DNA of 64,000 bases from Pseudomonas duriflava (GTDB lineage: Bacteria; Pseudomonadota; Gammaproteobacteria; Pseudomonadales; Pseudomonadaceae), in assembly GCF_007830155.1 (NCBI RefSeq), contig NZ_VLKY01000006.1, positions 248,001-312,000 on the forward strand, given 5' to 3'. Every line of letters begins with the position of its first letter. Position 1 is the stretch's first letter. A program made the position numbers and the translations under genes. Shown piece by piece: positions 6,679 to 16,338 of this stretch. The notes beneath the pieces were generated by a model that did not search any database, was not told the origin of the DNA, and saw only the letters and a program-made list of their open reading frames with translations.

Positions 6679-8874
6679 ATGCAGAATGACGCTAATGTGA
6701 TTCACTTCAAAACGCTAAGTGATGCTGCGTTACGGATTCCTGCCGCCCTTATGCCGGTGCGGGATAAAGCGGCTCAACGGCTCAACGCTGCGCTTCAACA
6801 CCTGTTCGACAATGCCGACGATGCTCTGTTCGAAATGGCTGATCGTGCCACGAGCAACAACGAGCAGAACCTTTTCTTCGAGGCCATGCGTGACTTGCGC
6901 CTCAAGCGCAAGAATATCGAGCGTAGTTTTTTACAGAAGTATTTCGAGCGCTTTACTGGCCTGATTCAGCCAGAAGCGTCTAAGCCGAGCGCACCACTGG
7001 ACGCTATCTCCTTTGAAGATTTGAGTTTGGTTCAAAACGACCAACTCGAGGAGTCCGTCGCGCTCGATACGATGGTGGCCAAAGCGGTCACACGTAATTC
7101 TTTGGCGCTCAGTCATTTATGTATCCGCTTCAATACGCAGCTTAGTCGAGCCGTAGACGAGAACAGTAATCCCCTGGCGCCCCGGCCCTTGTGTGAGGCT
7201 TTTCTAGATGCCTGTCGCGGGCTAGGCGTTGAGATTAAGGTCAAGCTGATCATCCTTAAGCTGTTCGAGCGGTTTGTGCTCAACGGGTTGGACCGTGTTT
7301 ATGCCGAGGCCAACCAGCAGTTGATCGGGGCGGGTATCCTGCCTCAGCTCAAGGTTGCGCCTGTTCGTACGGGTACACGAACAGCGTCGGGATACACTGG
7401 CCGAACGGCAGCTACCGCGCCGGGTGCTGAGGAAACTCAAGAACTATTCGGTACTATTCAGGGGTTGTTGGCTCAGGTACGACGCGGAAATATTGGCGCG
7501 CAGAATACCGAGTTGGGTGGCGCTGAGCTGTATCCCATTACCAGTTATGATTTGATGCGCTTGCTATCCCACTTGCAGCAGCAAGTGCCGGGACAGGTAG
7601 ACGACCAGTACGATTTACGTGGCATGCTGGATGATGCGTTAGGGCGGATCAGTGCGCGCAGTGGTCGAAAGCGGGTGGTCGGCCAGGTAGATGAAGACGT
7701 CATCAACCTCGTATCGATGCTGTTCGAGTTTATCCTGGACGACCTGACCCTACCGGCTTCGCTCAAGGCCTTGATTGCCCGCTTGCAGATTCCCATGCTC
7801 AAGGTGGCTGTGCTGGACAAGGCCTTCTTCAGCCGTCCGAATCATCCAGCACGGCGACTACTCAATGAAATCGCTGCCGCATCATTAGGCTGGGAAGAGC
7901 AGAGCGAATTCCAGCGAGATGGCCTGTATCAGAAAATCGAGCAGGTCGTTCAGCGGTTACTGAACGACTTTGTGGATGATCCCGAAATTTTCAGTGAACT
8001 CTTAACTGACTTCCTGGCGTATATCAGTGACGAGCGTCGACGTAGTGAGTTACTGGAGCAACGTACGCGTGATGCTGAAGAGGGACGAGCACGGGCAGAG
8101 CTGGCGCGGCGGCAGGTAGAAGCAGCTCTAGGTGAGCGACTGATTGGACGAACCCTGCCGCAAGTGGTCATCCGGGTTATTCGCGAAGCCTGGAGCCAGG
8201 TGCTGCTACTGACCTGCCTAAAGCACGGCCATGGTTCGGATGAGTGGCATACAGCATTACAGACCATGGATGACCTGATCTGGAGCGTGGAGCCACATGA
8301 AGATGCCGAGGCGCGTCAGAAGCTGCTCGAAATGGTACCAAGGCTACTCAAGGCCTTGAGGGAAGGGCTTACCAGTGCCGCTTTCGATCCCTTTTCGACC
8401 AGTGAGTTCTTTACGCAGCTTGAAGCATTGCACGTACAAACCTTCCAGGGCATCCGCGGCACCGATGAGGTTCACTCGGAGGTCAAGGTTGGCAGCGATA
8501 CGCTGGCGCAGATGGTCGAGGTTGCGGAAGAGGCTGTTCGGCCCCTGCCGGACGTGCCGGTTGAGCCGAGGGATGAGAGTGTTCAGCCCGACGAGGAGTC
8601 CCTCCGAACCGTTGAGGCTATCCATGTTGGTAGCTGGATAGAGTTGACCGAAGCGGATGATCATAAGTTGCGCTGCAAACTAGCGGCTGTGATTCGGCCG
8701 GCGGGGCGTTACATCTTCGTTAACCGGGCAGGCATGAAGGTGCTCGAAAAAACACGGGAAGCTTTGGCCGTGGATTTAGGGCAGGGACGTTTACGTATTC
8801 TGGACGATGCCCTGTTGTTTGACCGAGCGCTCGAATCGGTAATCGGTAATCTGCGTAATCTCAAGCGCAGCTGA
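6679..8874 (+). CDS. DUF1631 family protein
   Basis: A 731-residue soluble protein of the DUF1631 family, which sits next to ampD in Pseudomonas. The N-terminus is helical and charged, with a segment rich in arginine and glutamate around residues 455-480 (ERRRSELLEQRTRDAEEGRA) that may form a coiled coil. The C-terminal roughly 90 residues (from GSWIELTEADD) form a compact PilZ-like or beta-rich region ending in a run of LARGE-type hydrophobics (LDDALLFDRALESVIGNL). The molecular function is unknown; older automatic annotations as thymidine phosphorylase have no basis in the sequence. A ribosome-binding site (AGGAGG) precedes the ATG. The synteny with ampD-ampE downstream is as in P. aeruginosa. 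Confidence 0.85.
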   Translation: MQNDANVIHFKTLSDAALRIPAALMPVRDKAAQRLNAALQHLFDNADDALFEMADRATSNNEQNLFFEAMRDLRLKRKNIERSFLQKYFERFTGLIQPEASKPSAPLDAISFEDLSLVQNDQLEESVALDTMVAKAVTRNSLALSHLCIRFNTQLSRAVDENSNPLAPRPLCEAFLDACRGLGVEIKVKLIILKLFERFVLNGLDRVYAEANQQLIGAGILPQLKVAPVRTGTRTASGYTGRTAATAPGAEETQELFGTIQGLLAQVRRGNIGAQNTELGGAELYPITSYDLMRLLSHLQQQVPGQVDDQYDLRGMLDDALGRISARSGRKRVVGQVDEDVINLVSMLFEFILDDLTLPASLKALIARLQIPMLKVAVLDKAFFSRPNHPARRLLNEIAAASLGWEEQSEFQRDGLYQKIEQVVQRLLNDFVDDPEIFSELLTDFLAYISDERRRSELLEQRTRDAEEGRARAELARRQVEAALGERLIGRTLPQVVIRVIREAWSQVLLLTCLKHGHGSDEWHTALQTMDDLIWSVEPHEDAEARQKLLEMVPRLLKALREGLTSAAFDPFSTSEFFTQLEALHVQTFQGIRGTDEVHSEVKVGSDTLAQMVEVAEEAVRPLPDVPVEPRDESVQPDEESLRTVEAIHVGSWIELTEADDHKLRCKLAAVIRPAGRYIFVNRAGMKVLEKTREALAVDLGQGRLRILDDALLFDRALESVIGNLRNLKRS

Positions 8875-8980
8875 ATGCGCTGCGATACTGGTGGAGTGAT
8901 GTAAGGCCTCCGCTGGGTGCTTTTCATAGCTTGGTTCGTCTCTTGGGCTGCATTACAGTAATGGTGGCACAGGAGTTCTT

Positions 8981-9541
8981 ATGCGTTCAGGCTTTCAAGA
9001 GGGATGGTGGCGCGAGGCGCGCCGTAGCCCTTCACCTAATTTTAATGAGCGCCCGGAGGGAGAAGTCGTTTCTCTCCTAGTGATTCATAATATCAGCCTA
9101 CCGCCTGGCCAGTTTGGTACAGGTAAGGTGGAAGCGTTTTTCCAGAATCAACTCGACTGCCGTGAGCATCCTTTTTTTCAGGAAATAGCCACGCTCAAGG
9201 TATCGGCCCACTTTTTCATCGAACGCGATGGGTGCGTTGTTCAGTTCGTTTCGTGTAATGATCGAGCCTGGCATGCAGGTGTGTCCTGTTATGGAGAACG
9301 TGCCGGGTGTAATGATTTTTCGATCGGCATAGAGCTTGAAGGAACGGATTTTGAGCCGTACACGAATGAGCAATACAAGGCACTGGTGCGGCTGACCCAG
9401 GCATTACGCGTACAGTATCCCGAGATAACGTATGAGCGTATCTGCGGGCATTCCGATATCGCTCCAGCGCGCAAGACTGATCCAGGGCCCTTTTTTGAGT
9501 GGGCCCGTTTTCTAAACGAGCTGGTTAAGGAAAAAACATGA
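8981..9541 (+). CDS. ampD: 1,6-anhydro-N-acetylmuramyl-L-alanine amidase AmpD
   Basis: A 186-residue cytosolic zinc amidase that removes the peptide from 1,6-anhydroMurNAc-peptides during peptidoglycan recycling. Loss of it induces AmpC beta-lactamase in species with AmpR. Zinc ligands are visible: His36 (VIHNIS), His157 (CGHSDI) and Asp167 (KTDPGPFF). The catalytic Glu119 (GIELEG) and Lys165 are also present, all at the spacing of the Citrobacter enzyme (34/154/164/116/162). The length is normal. An AGGAG ribosome-binding site lies just upstream of the ATG. Its stop overlaps the ampE start by ATGA at 9538-9541. No ampR or ampC gene lies in the window. Confidence 0.95.
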   Translation: MRSGFQEGWWREARRSPSPNFNERPEGEVVSLLVIHNISLPPGQFGTGKVEAFFQNQLDCREHPFFQEIATLKVSAHFFIERDGCVVQFVSCNDRAWHAGVSCYGERAGCNDFSIGIELEGTDFEPYTNEQYKALVRLTQALRVQYPEITYERICGHSDIAPARKTDPGPFFEWARFLNELVKEKT

Positions 9542-10374
9542 CGTTCCTGGTATTACTGCTCATGTTGGGTATCGCTTGGACAGCGACCTGGCGGACCCGT
9601 CTTCAGTATGACGGCTGGTGGCTGGCATTGCTGCGGGAAACCGAACGCCATATGCCTAGGCGGTCTTGGCTGGCCTTGACGGTGCTGCTTGTGGTGCCGC
9701 TGATTCTGCTCATGCTGACTCTAACGATTTTGCAGCCTGTGATGTACGGCTGGCTGGTACTTCCTGTTCATGTGATTGTGTTGGTGTACAGCTTGGGGCG
9801 GCACGACCCTCGAGCTGCTCTTGAAGGCTTTAGGGATAGCTGGCAGCGAGGTGATCTAGAGGCTGCGGCATTGCGTGCCGAGCAAACGCTAGGGCTGCAG
9901 GCCGAGACGCCAGAAGCACTATTGAACCGCGTACAGGATCAACTGCTATGGCGAGGCTACCAGGGGTTCTTTGCCGTTATTTTCTGGTATGTGCTGCTGG
10001 GGCCATTGATGACTTTGGCTTACCGCCTGGTGGTGCTAACCGCTGAGCAAACCACCCATCCCGTCTTGCGTAGCCACGCTCTTCAATTGGCGCATACCCT
10101 GGATTGGATTCCGGTCAGGATCTTAACGGGTAGCTTTGCTGTAGTTGGTGATTTTTTAGCGGCTAGCCGGGCGGTACTGGCGGATCTGTTCAATTGGGAT
10201 ATTCCAGCAGCGCGTCTGCTTTCGGAGGCGGGACGTGCTTCAACAAATGTGCCGCTCCTTTCAAGCGGAGAGAACGGTGCCCAGAGCCTGGATGTGTTCT
10301 GGCAGTTGCTCGTACGATCAGCGGTTTTGTGGTACGTCGTTGTAGCGTGTTGGACGCTGCTTAGAGCCGCCTAG
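9538..10374 (+). CDS. ampE: AmpE inner-membrane protein (beta-lactamase induction accessory / regulatory signalling modulator)
   Basis: A 278-residue membrane protein with hydrophobic segments near residues 2-15, 42-85, 145-170 and 258-275, fitting the AmpE family (cobalamin-biosynthesis CbiB/CobD-like fold). It is the partner of AmpD in the ampDE operon and is translated by ATGA coupling. AmpE has been proposed to sense or modulate the beta-lactamase induction signal; its biochemical role is not settled. The stop is only 15 bases from the stop of the convergent tatD gene. Confidence 0.9.
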   Translation: MTFLVLLLMLGIAWTATWRTRLQYDGWWLALLRETERHMPRRSWLALTVLLVVPLILLMLTLTILQPVMYGWLVLPVHVIVLVYSLGRHDPRAALEGFRDSWQRGDLEAAALRAEQTLGLQAETPEALLNRVQDQLLWRGYQGFFAVIFWYVLLGPLMTLAYRLVVLTAEQTTHPVLRSHALQLAHTLDWIPVRILTGSFAVVGDFLAASRAVLADLFNWDIPAARLLSEAGRASTNVPLLSSGENGAQSLDVFWQLLVRSAVLWYVVVACWTLLRAA

Positions 10375-10389
10375 CATGAGGCAGGTCTG

Positions 10390-11175
10390 TTATTCGGAAA
10401 GGTTCCAGCCGAATAAGTCACAGGCGTTGCGTGTACTGGCCTGAGCCAAGGTGTCTGGAGTGATGCCAATTACTTCAGCCAGGGCGGCGCAGATATCTGG
10501 TAAGTGAGTAGGGCTGTTGCGAATGCCCGGGTACATGGCAGGCGCCATGTCAGGAGCGTCAGTTTCCAACACAATGCCGTCCAAGGGCAGACGAGGTAAG
10601 ACCCTGCGCATGCGGTTGGCCTGAGGCCAGGTTGGCGCGCCGCCCAAGCCTAGCTTGAAGCCCAGCTTGAGGTATTCTCGTGCCTCCTCATAACTGCCGG
10701 AAAAGGCATGCACAATACCGGCGCGTGAGAGTTTGTAACGCTTAAGGATGGCGATGACGTCCGCATGTGCTCTGCGAACGTGAAGCAGCACGGGAAGCTC
10801 GAACGCCGTGGCAAGTTTCAAATGCTCTTCAAATACTATCTGCTGTCGGGCTTTATCGGGCGTGTCGATGTAATAATCGAGGCCGCACTCGCCGAGTGCA
10901 CACAGCTTCGGATGGGAAGCGTGGCGCTCTAGCCACTGTTTCAAATCATCGATGTGCTCGGCTGCATGGGTATGAAGATAGCAGGGGTGAAGCGCCAGGG
11001 CCGCATAGAGTTCTTCATGGGCTAGCACAGTTGCCCATAGCCGTGCCCATTGGGACTGTTCAACACCAATCACTACCTGACGTTTGACGCCAAGCTGCCC
11101 ACAGGTATTTAGCAGCGTTTCTCGGTCATGGTCGAAGTCGGGATAATCCAGGTGATTGTGAGTGTCGATTAGCAT
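10390..11175 (-). CDS. tatD: TatD-family metal-dependent deoxyribonuclease
   Basis: A 261-residue TIM-barrel metallohydrolase. It starts with the metal-binding THNHLDYPDF (His-x-His near residues 6-8). The signatures GECGLDYY near 118-125, LPVLLHVRRAHAD near 149-161, and VLETDAPDMAP near 202-212 follow. TatD proteins are 3'-5' DNA/RNA exonucleases involved in repair of oxidised ends and in DNA degradation. The gene follows fruR on the same strand with a 12-base gap and a GGAG ribosome-binding site, so the two are probably cotranscribed. Several TatD paralogues exist in most Pseudomonas, and which one this is cannot be decided here. Confidence 0.88.
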   Translation of the reverse strand: MLIDTHNHLDYPDFDHDRETLLNTCGQLGVKRQVVIGVEQSQWARLWATVLAHEELYAALALHPCYLHTHAAEHIDDLKQWLERHASHPKLCALGECGLDYYIDTPDKARQQIVFEEHLKLATAFELPVLLHVRRAHADVIAILKRYKLSRAGIVHAFSGSYEEAREYLKLGFKLGLGGAPTWPQANRMRRVLPRLPLDGIVLETDAPDMAPAMYPGIRNSPTHLPDICAALAEVIGITPDTLAQASTRNACDLFGWNLSE

Positions 11176-11187
11176 TGTTCGCTCCGG

Positions 11188-12171
11188 TTAGCGTCTTTTC
11201 AGTTGCCGGGGAATAGCATGAATGCCTGGAGCATACTGTTGATGCTCGATTGCGTTCAGCATGAGCGAAAGCGCCTGTTCTGCGATGAGCTCATGCTGCT
11301 GCGAGAGGCCATTCACTTTAAGCGGAACGAAATCGAGCAGCTGCGCATCACCGAACGTGGCAAGGCGCAGGTACGGCCAGCCGTCCGGTTGGCTCTGGAG
11401 TACATCAAACACGCCCTCTAATAGAACATAAGCCGTAGTGATCAATGCTTCAGGCATATGGCCCAGCTCTTCCATCAGTTCGAGCATACATTCGCGTCCA
11501 CAGGCCCGGCTGAAATGTTCACCGTAACGGATCAGTTTGACTCCTGTGTAGTGGGCAAGAGCCGCCTCGAAACCGGCCTCGCGCTCACGGCTGATCACTA
11601 ACTCAGGGCGTGCAGTGATCAGAGCGATCTCTTGGGGCGGATGATCGAGCAGGGTCTGGGTCAGCAGCGTACTGGCCGTACGATCGTCGCTGATAACCGA
11701 GCTGAACTGTGTGGGGTCGAGCTGCCGGTCTACAGCCACGACAGGCAAGCCCTCGGCTTGCAGTCGACGATAGGGCGTATCGTCATTAGCCAGGCAACTG
11801 GCAGTGATCAGGCCGTCACACCGGCGGGCCCGAAACAGAGACAGCAACTGGCGCTCGGTATCCGGCTCGTCGTCGGTGCAGGCAATAAGCAACTGGTAGC
11901 CCCGTAGGCGAGCACGGATCTCAAGCTGCTTGGCCAGGCGGGCGTAGCTCGGGTTCTCCAGGTCTGGAAGAATAAAGCCAAGGGTAAGCGTTTGCCCTCT
12001 CCGTAGTCCGGCTGCACGTTGGTCGGGCTGATAGCCGTATTGATCAACCACCTGTTGCACCCGGGCGACAGTGGCTGGACTGATGCGCCGTTGGTCGGCT
12101 TTTCCGTTGATGACGTAGCTGGCCGTCGTCACGGAGACGCCTGCCAGTCGGGCTATATCACTGAGCTTCAA
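11188..12171 (-). CDS. fruR: LacI-family fructose repressor FruR/Cra
   Basis: A 327-residue LacI/GalR-type regulator. The N-terminal helix-turn-helix reads KLSDIARLAGVSVTTASYVI, the Cra/FruR type, and a periplasmic-binding-protein-like sensor domain begins near residue 62 (LGFILPDLENPSYA). In Pseudomonas, Cra represses fruBKA and is released by fructose-1-phosphate, the product of the PTS encoded next door. I chose a TTG start at 12171 (minus strand) because it has an AGAGGA ribosome-binding site at the right distance and gives the family's usual N-terminus; an upstream ATG at 12330 would add 53 unrelated residues. It is divergent from fruB, with a palindromic operator between them. Confidence 0.9.
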   Translation of the reverse strand: MKLSDIARLAGVSVTTASYVINGKADQRRISPATVARVQQVVDQYGYQPDQRAAGLRRGQTLTLGFILPDLENPSYARLAKQLEIRARLRGYQLLIACTDDEPDTERQLLSLFRARRCDGLITASCLANDDTPYRRLQAEGLPVVAVDRQLDPTQFSSVISDDRTASTLLTQTLLDHPPQEIALITARPELVISREREAGFEAALAHYTGVKLIRYGEHFSRACGRECMLELMEELGHMPEALITTAYVLLEGVFDVLQSQPDGWPYLRLATFGDAQLLDFVPLKVNGLSQQHELIAEQALSLMLNAIEHQQYAPGIHAIPRQLKRR

Positions 12172-12362
12172 GACAAGTCCTCTTGTGGCCGCGCAGTCTG
12201 GAATGCCGGTCTTGCATAACGCCATCCCGGCTGTCCTTTTTTTCTTGAGATATTGGACTCTTTTTGCCCTTTGCCTCGTGGACAGAACCCGCTGATCGAC
12301 CTTTATTGTGTGTGCTGCTTCAAGGATCAACGATTATCGAGTAACGTGCCACTCTGATTTGG

Positions 12363-12374
12363 TGAAACGTTTCA
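12363..12374. promoter_or_regulatory. Cra/FruR operator in the fruR-fruB intergenic region
   Basis: TGAAACGTTTCA is a perfect 12-base palindrome located 130 bases before the fruB start and 190 bases before the fruR start. It differs by one base from the TTAAACGTTTCA site described for P. putida Cra. Its position between the divergent genes suits repression of fruBKA and perhaps autoregulation. Confidence 0.8.
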
Positions 12375-12504
12375 GCAATATAGTGTCATATCGCTGTTCA
12401 AAGATCTTCCCGGTCGTCATTTCTACCTACTGACTGCCGGGAAAACCATTACAAGAAAGGCACGGCGTCTTGTAGAGGCGCACCGGGTGCCACGGAGGAT
12501 TTAG

Positions 12505-15387
12505 ATGTTCGAACTTGATGCGCAGCATATCCGCATGGGACAGCAGGCGGCGGACAAGGACAGTGCGTTGGCTATGCTGGGCGAGGCGCTGGTTCAGGAC
12601 GGGCTGGTGGCGCCCGGCTATATTGATGGCCTGCGTGCGCGTGAAGCTCAAGGTTCTACCTACCTGGGGCAAGGGATTGCGATCCCTCATGGTACGCCAC
12701 AGACCCGTGATCAGGTATTCACCACGGGTGTGCGAATCATGCAGTTTCCCGAAGGCGTTAGTTGGGGCGAGGGGCAGACAGCCTATTTGGCGATTGCCAT
12801 CGCTGCCAAGTCCGATGAGCACCTACGTATTCTGCAGCTGCTGACCCGTGCGCTGGGTGAGAAGTCACTCGATGAGGCGATTCGCCGTGCCGATAGCGCT
12901 GAAGCGATTGTGCAGCTACTGCATGGGGCGCCTCAGGAGCTGGAGCTTGATGATCAACTGGTGCGCTTGCATGTCGAGGTGAATGATCTGGAGGAGCTGG
13001 CCTGGCAGGGGGCTCGTCTGCTCAAGCAGACGCAGTGTGTCGAAACTGGATTTGCCGGAGCCTTACAGACCAATGTACCGCTGCCGCTGGGTGATGGTTT
13101 GTGGTGGTTGCACAGTGATCACTCGGTAACGCGCCCCGGTCTTGCCTTTGTGACGCCTGAGCAGCCGTTGACGTTTGAAGGGCAGCCGCTGGAGGGGCTG
13201 TTCTGCCTGGCAAGTCTGGGTGAAGCGCATCGGGACCTGCTAGAGCGTTTGTGTGAGCTGCTGATTGCCGGTCGCGGACAAGAGCTCAGTCACGCGACCT
13301 CCAGCCGTGCGGTGCTGGAGGCTTTGGGCGGGGAGGTAGCGCCTGATTGGCCAAGTGCCCGGGTTGTGCTGCCCAACGCTCATGGTCTGCATGCACGTCC
13401 GGCCAAAGAGCTGGCACGTCTAGCCAAAGCTTCAAGCGGTGACATTCGTGTGCGTGTAGATGAAGGGGCTCCCGTATCCGCTAAAAGCCTGTCACGGTTG
13501 TTGGCATTAGGGGCACGGCGTGGGCAGGTGCTGGAGTTTTTAGCCGAACCCGGTACGGATGCCGAGGCGGCATTGTCCGACCTTGTCGCGGCCGTCGAAG
13601 CAGGTTTGGGTGAAGAGGTAGAGCCGATCAGTGCTGCCTCAGCGGCTCCGCTGACAGCTACTCCAGTGATTGAAACCAATATTCTCGCGCGTGGCGAAAA
13701 TACCTCGCCACTGACAGCAGGCGATACCTTTAGCGCTATTGCAGCCGCTCCGGGCCTGGCGGTGGGGCCAGCGTATGTGATCGCCGAGCAGCGCTTTGAT
13801 TTTGCTGCTGAAGGTGAAGGCGTTGCGGTAGAAATGGAGCGCCTAGAGCGCGCGCTGGCGGCGGTTCGTACCGAAATCGACGCACTGATTACACGCAGCG
13901 AAGCCGGTCCGATTCGCGATATTTTCCTGACCCATCTGGAGATGCTGGACGATCCGGATTTGCGTGAAGGTGTTCAGCTGCGGATGAAGCGCAACGCTAG
14001 CGCGGCGGCAGCCTGGAGCGCTCAGATCGATGAGGCGGCTGCTCAACAGGAAGCCTTGAAAGATGCCTTGTTGGCCGAGCGAGCGGCGGATCTGCGCGAC
14101 GTAGGCCGGCGTGTGCTGGGGCATATTTGTGGTGTCGCTTTGGCCAGCGAGCCGGACGAACCTTATGTATTGGTTATGGATGAAGTTGGGCCGGGTGATG
14201 TGGCCCGGCTGGATCGGGCTCGGGTCTGTGGGATTCTAACTGCGCGGGGCGGCGCCAGCTCACACAGTGCAATCGTCTCGCGTGCGCTTGGTATTCCTGC
14301 TGTGGTCGGTGCTGGTTCGCGTGTACTGGCATTGGCTCCCAAAACCGCTCTGTTGGTGGATGGCGATCATGGCCATGTGGAAATTGCTCCAGATGCGACG
14401 CGTATCGAGCAGGTACAGGTCGAGCGCCAAGTACGCGAACGTCAGCGTAAGGAGGCCGAAGCCAGACGCTTCGAGCCGGCGATAACCCGAGACGGCAAGC
14501 GTATTGAAGTCGCAGCGAATCTAGGAAACACGGCTGATGCAGCCGCTGTGGTAGAGCAAGGCGCTGAGGCGGTTGGTCTGTTACGGACCGAGCTGGTCTT
14601 CATGAGCCATGACGCGGCGCCTGACGAAGCACAGCAGGAGCGTGATTATCGTCGGGTCCTGGATGCTCTCGATGGCCGTCCGCTGGTTGTGCGTACCCTG
14701 GACGTTGGTGGTGACAAGCCGTTGCCCTATATGCCGATTCCGGCCGAAGAAAACCCTTTTCTGGGCATACGCGGAATTCGGTTGACCTTGCGCTGCCCCG
14801 AGGTGTTGGAAACCCAATTGCGAGCCCTGCTGCGTGCTGCCGACGGGCGTCCGCTGCGCATCATGTTTCCAATGGTGGGGCGTGTGGAAGAGTGGCGGCA
14901 GGCCCGAGACATCCTGGCCCGACTTCGCCAGGAGATACCTGTTGCGGACCTGCAGGTCGGTATCATGATCGAAGTGCCATCGGCCGCTCTGCTGGCACCG
15001 GTATTGGCACAGGAAGTGGACTTCTTCAGTGTCGGTACGAATGACCTGACGCAGTACACCCTGGCGATTGATCGAGGCCATCCCTTGCTTTCCGGCGAGG
15101 CCGATGGCTTACACCCTAGCGTACTGCGTCTGATCGACATGACTGTGCAGGCTGCACATGCCCATGGCAAGTGGGTAGGTGTATGTGGTGAGCTGGCGGC
15201 TGATCCACTGGCCGTACCACTGCTGTTGGGCTTAGGGGTCGACGAGTTGAGTGTTTCGGCGCGAAGCGTACCGCTGGTCAAGGCGCGCGTTCGAGAACTG
15301 GATTTCAGTACAGCCCAAGTTTGTGCCCGGCAGGCGCTGGGACTGGCCTCGGCCGATGATGTACGCGCCAGCGTGGAGAGTTTGTAA
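12505..15387 (+). CDS. fruB: Fructose PTS multiphosphoryl transfer protein (EIIA-HPr-EI fusion)
   Basis: A 960-residue cytosolic fusion carrying every soluble phosphotransfer step of the fructose PTS. The EIIA-Fru domain (about 1-145) has phospho-His62 in AIPHGTP. An HPr domain (about 284-370) has phospho-His296 in HGLHARPA and the conserved SAKSLSRLL serine region. An enzyme I domain (about 405-955) has phospho-His587 in GGASSHSAI, the PEP-binding LLRTELVFM segment and Cys894 in VCGELA. Phosphate flows from PEP through EI, HPr and EIIA to FruA. Start: ATG at 12505 with CGGAGGA upstream. The stop overlaps the fruK start by one base (TAATG at 15385-15389). Confidence 0.97.
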   Translation: MFELDAQHIRMGQQAADKDSALAMLGEALVQDGLVAPGYIDGLRAREAQGSTYLGQGIAIPHGTPQTRDQVFTTGVRIMQFPEGVSWGEGQTAYLAIAIAAKSDEHLRILQLLTRALGEKSLDEAIRRADSAEAIVQLLHGAPQELELDDQLVRLHVEVNDLEELAWQGARLLKQTQCVETGFAGALQTNVPLPLGDGLWWLHSDHSVTRPGLAFVTPEQPLTFEGQPLEGLFCLASLGEAHRDLLERLCELLIAGRGQELSHATSSRAVLEALGGEVAPDWPSARVVLPNAHGLHARPAKELARLAKASSGDIRVRVDEGAPVSAKSLSRLLALGARRGQVLEFLAEPGTDAEAALSDLVAAVEAGLGEEVEPISAASAAPLTATPVIETNILARGENTSPLTAGDTFSAIAAAPGLAVGPAYVIAEQRFDFAAEGEGVAVEMERLERALAAVRTEIDALITRSEAGPIRDIFLTHLEMLDDPDLREGVQLRMKRNASAAAAWSAQIDEAAAQQEALKDALLAERAADLRDVGRRVLGHICGVALASEPDEPYVLVMDEVGPGDVARLDRARVCGILTARGGASSHSAIVSRALGIPAVVGAGSRVLALAPKTALLVDGDHGHVEIAPDATRIEQVQVERQVRERQRKEAEARRFEPAITRDGKRIEVAANLGNTADAAAVVEQGAEAVGLLRTELVFMSHDAAPDEAQQERDYRRVLDALDGRPLVVRTLDVGGDKPLPYMPIPAEENPFLGIRGIRLTLRCPEVLETQLRALLRAADGRPLRIMFPMVGRVEEWRQARDILARLRQEIPVADLQVGIMIEVPSAALLAPVLAQEVDFFSVGTNDLTQYTLAIDRGHPLLSGEADGLHPSVLRLIDMTVQAAHAHGKWVGVCGELAADPLAVPLLLGLGVDELSVSARSVPLVKARVRELDFSTAQVCARQALGLASADDVRASVESL

Positions 15388-16325
15388 TGAGCCGTATTCT
15401 GACATTAACCCTGAACCCGGCCCTGGACCTGACTGTGCGCTTGCTGGATTTGCGTCTGGGTGAGGTAAACCGCAGTGAGGCGGTGATTACTCATGCCGCG
15501 GGTAAGGGACTGAACGTAGCCCAAGTGCTGGCCGATCTGGGGCATACCTTGACTGTGAGCGGCTTTCTCGGGGCGGATAATGCCGAGGCATTTGATGCGC
15601 TGTTTGCCCGGCGTGGCTTCGCGGATGCGTTTGTCCGTGTGCCTGGCGAGACGCGTAGCAATATCAAGCTGGCCGAGCAGAGCGGTTGCGTTACTGACAT
15701 CAACGGGCCCGGCCCGGAAGTAACCGCAGAAGCACAAGCAGACCTGCTGGCCAAACTGGATCAGATCGTCCCCGGTCACGATCTGGTAGTTGTAGCTGGT
15801 AGTCTGCCTCGTGGTGTAACGCCTGAATGGCTGGCTGCCCTGATACAGCGGTTGAACTCAATGGGCGTTCGTGTAGCGCTGGATACCAGTGGAGCGGCCT
15901 TGCGGGCTGGCTTGGCAGCAGGCCCCTGGTTGATCAAGCCTAACACTGAGGAATTATCAGAGGCTTGTTCGGAGCCTGCCGAGTCAGCTGAGCAGCAGGC
16001 AGCACTGGTTGAGCGGCTAAAGGCTCAGGGGATTGCGCATATTGTAATTTCTCAGGGCAGCGCAGGTGTTCGCTGGTTCGGCCCGCAGGTATGGCAGTCC
16101 ACGCCGCCCACGGTACAGGTCGCCAGTACTGTAGGCGCGGGGGATTCACTGTTAGCAGGCATGGTGCATGGCCTGCTTTCCGGATGGTCCCCTGACGATA
16201 CCTTGCGTCACGCGACGGCCATTGCCGCTCTGGCTGTGACGCAGATTGGTTTCGGTATCAATGATCCCGCTCGTTTGGCGGAGCTGGCCGGGGGCGTACA
16301 CGTCCAGGCCATCACAGAACAATAA
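15387..16325 (+). CDS. fruK: 1-phosphofructokinase FruK
   Basis: A 312-residue PfkB-family kinase phosphorylating fructose-1-phosphate with ATP to fructose-1,6-bisphosphate. The N-terminus LTLTLNPALDLTV and the substrate loop HAAGKGLNVAQV are typical. The C-terminal PfkB signature GAGDSLLAGM supplies the catalytic Asp near residue 256. By consuming fructose-1-phosphate it also lowers the inducer of FruR. It is the middle gene of fruBKA, coupled to fruB by TAATG and 13 bases before fruA. Confidence 0.96.
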   Translation: MSRILTLTLNPALDLTVRLLDLRLGEVNRSEAVITHAAGKGLNVAQVLADLGHTLTVSGFLGADNAEAFDALFARRGFADAFVRVPGETRSNIKLAEQSGCVTDINGPGPEVTAEAQADLLAKLDQIVPGHDLVVVAGSLPRGVTPEWLAALIQRLNSMGVRVALDTSGAALRAGLAAGPWLIKPNTEELSEACSEPAESAEQQAALVERLKAQGIAHIVISQGSAGVRWFGPQVWQSTPPTVQVASTVGAGDSLLAGMVHGLLSGWSPDDTLRHATAIAALAVTQIGFGINDPARLAELAGGVHVQAITEQ

Positions 16326-16338
16326 TTCAGGACAGCAC

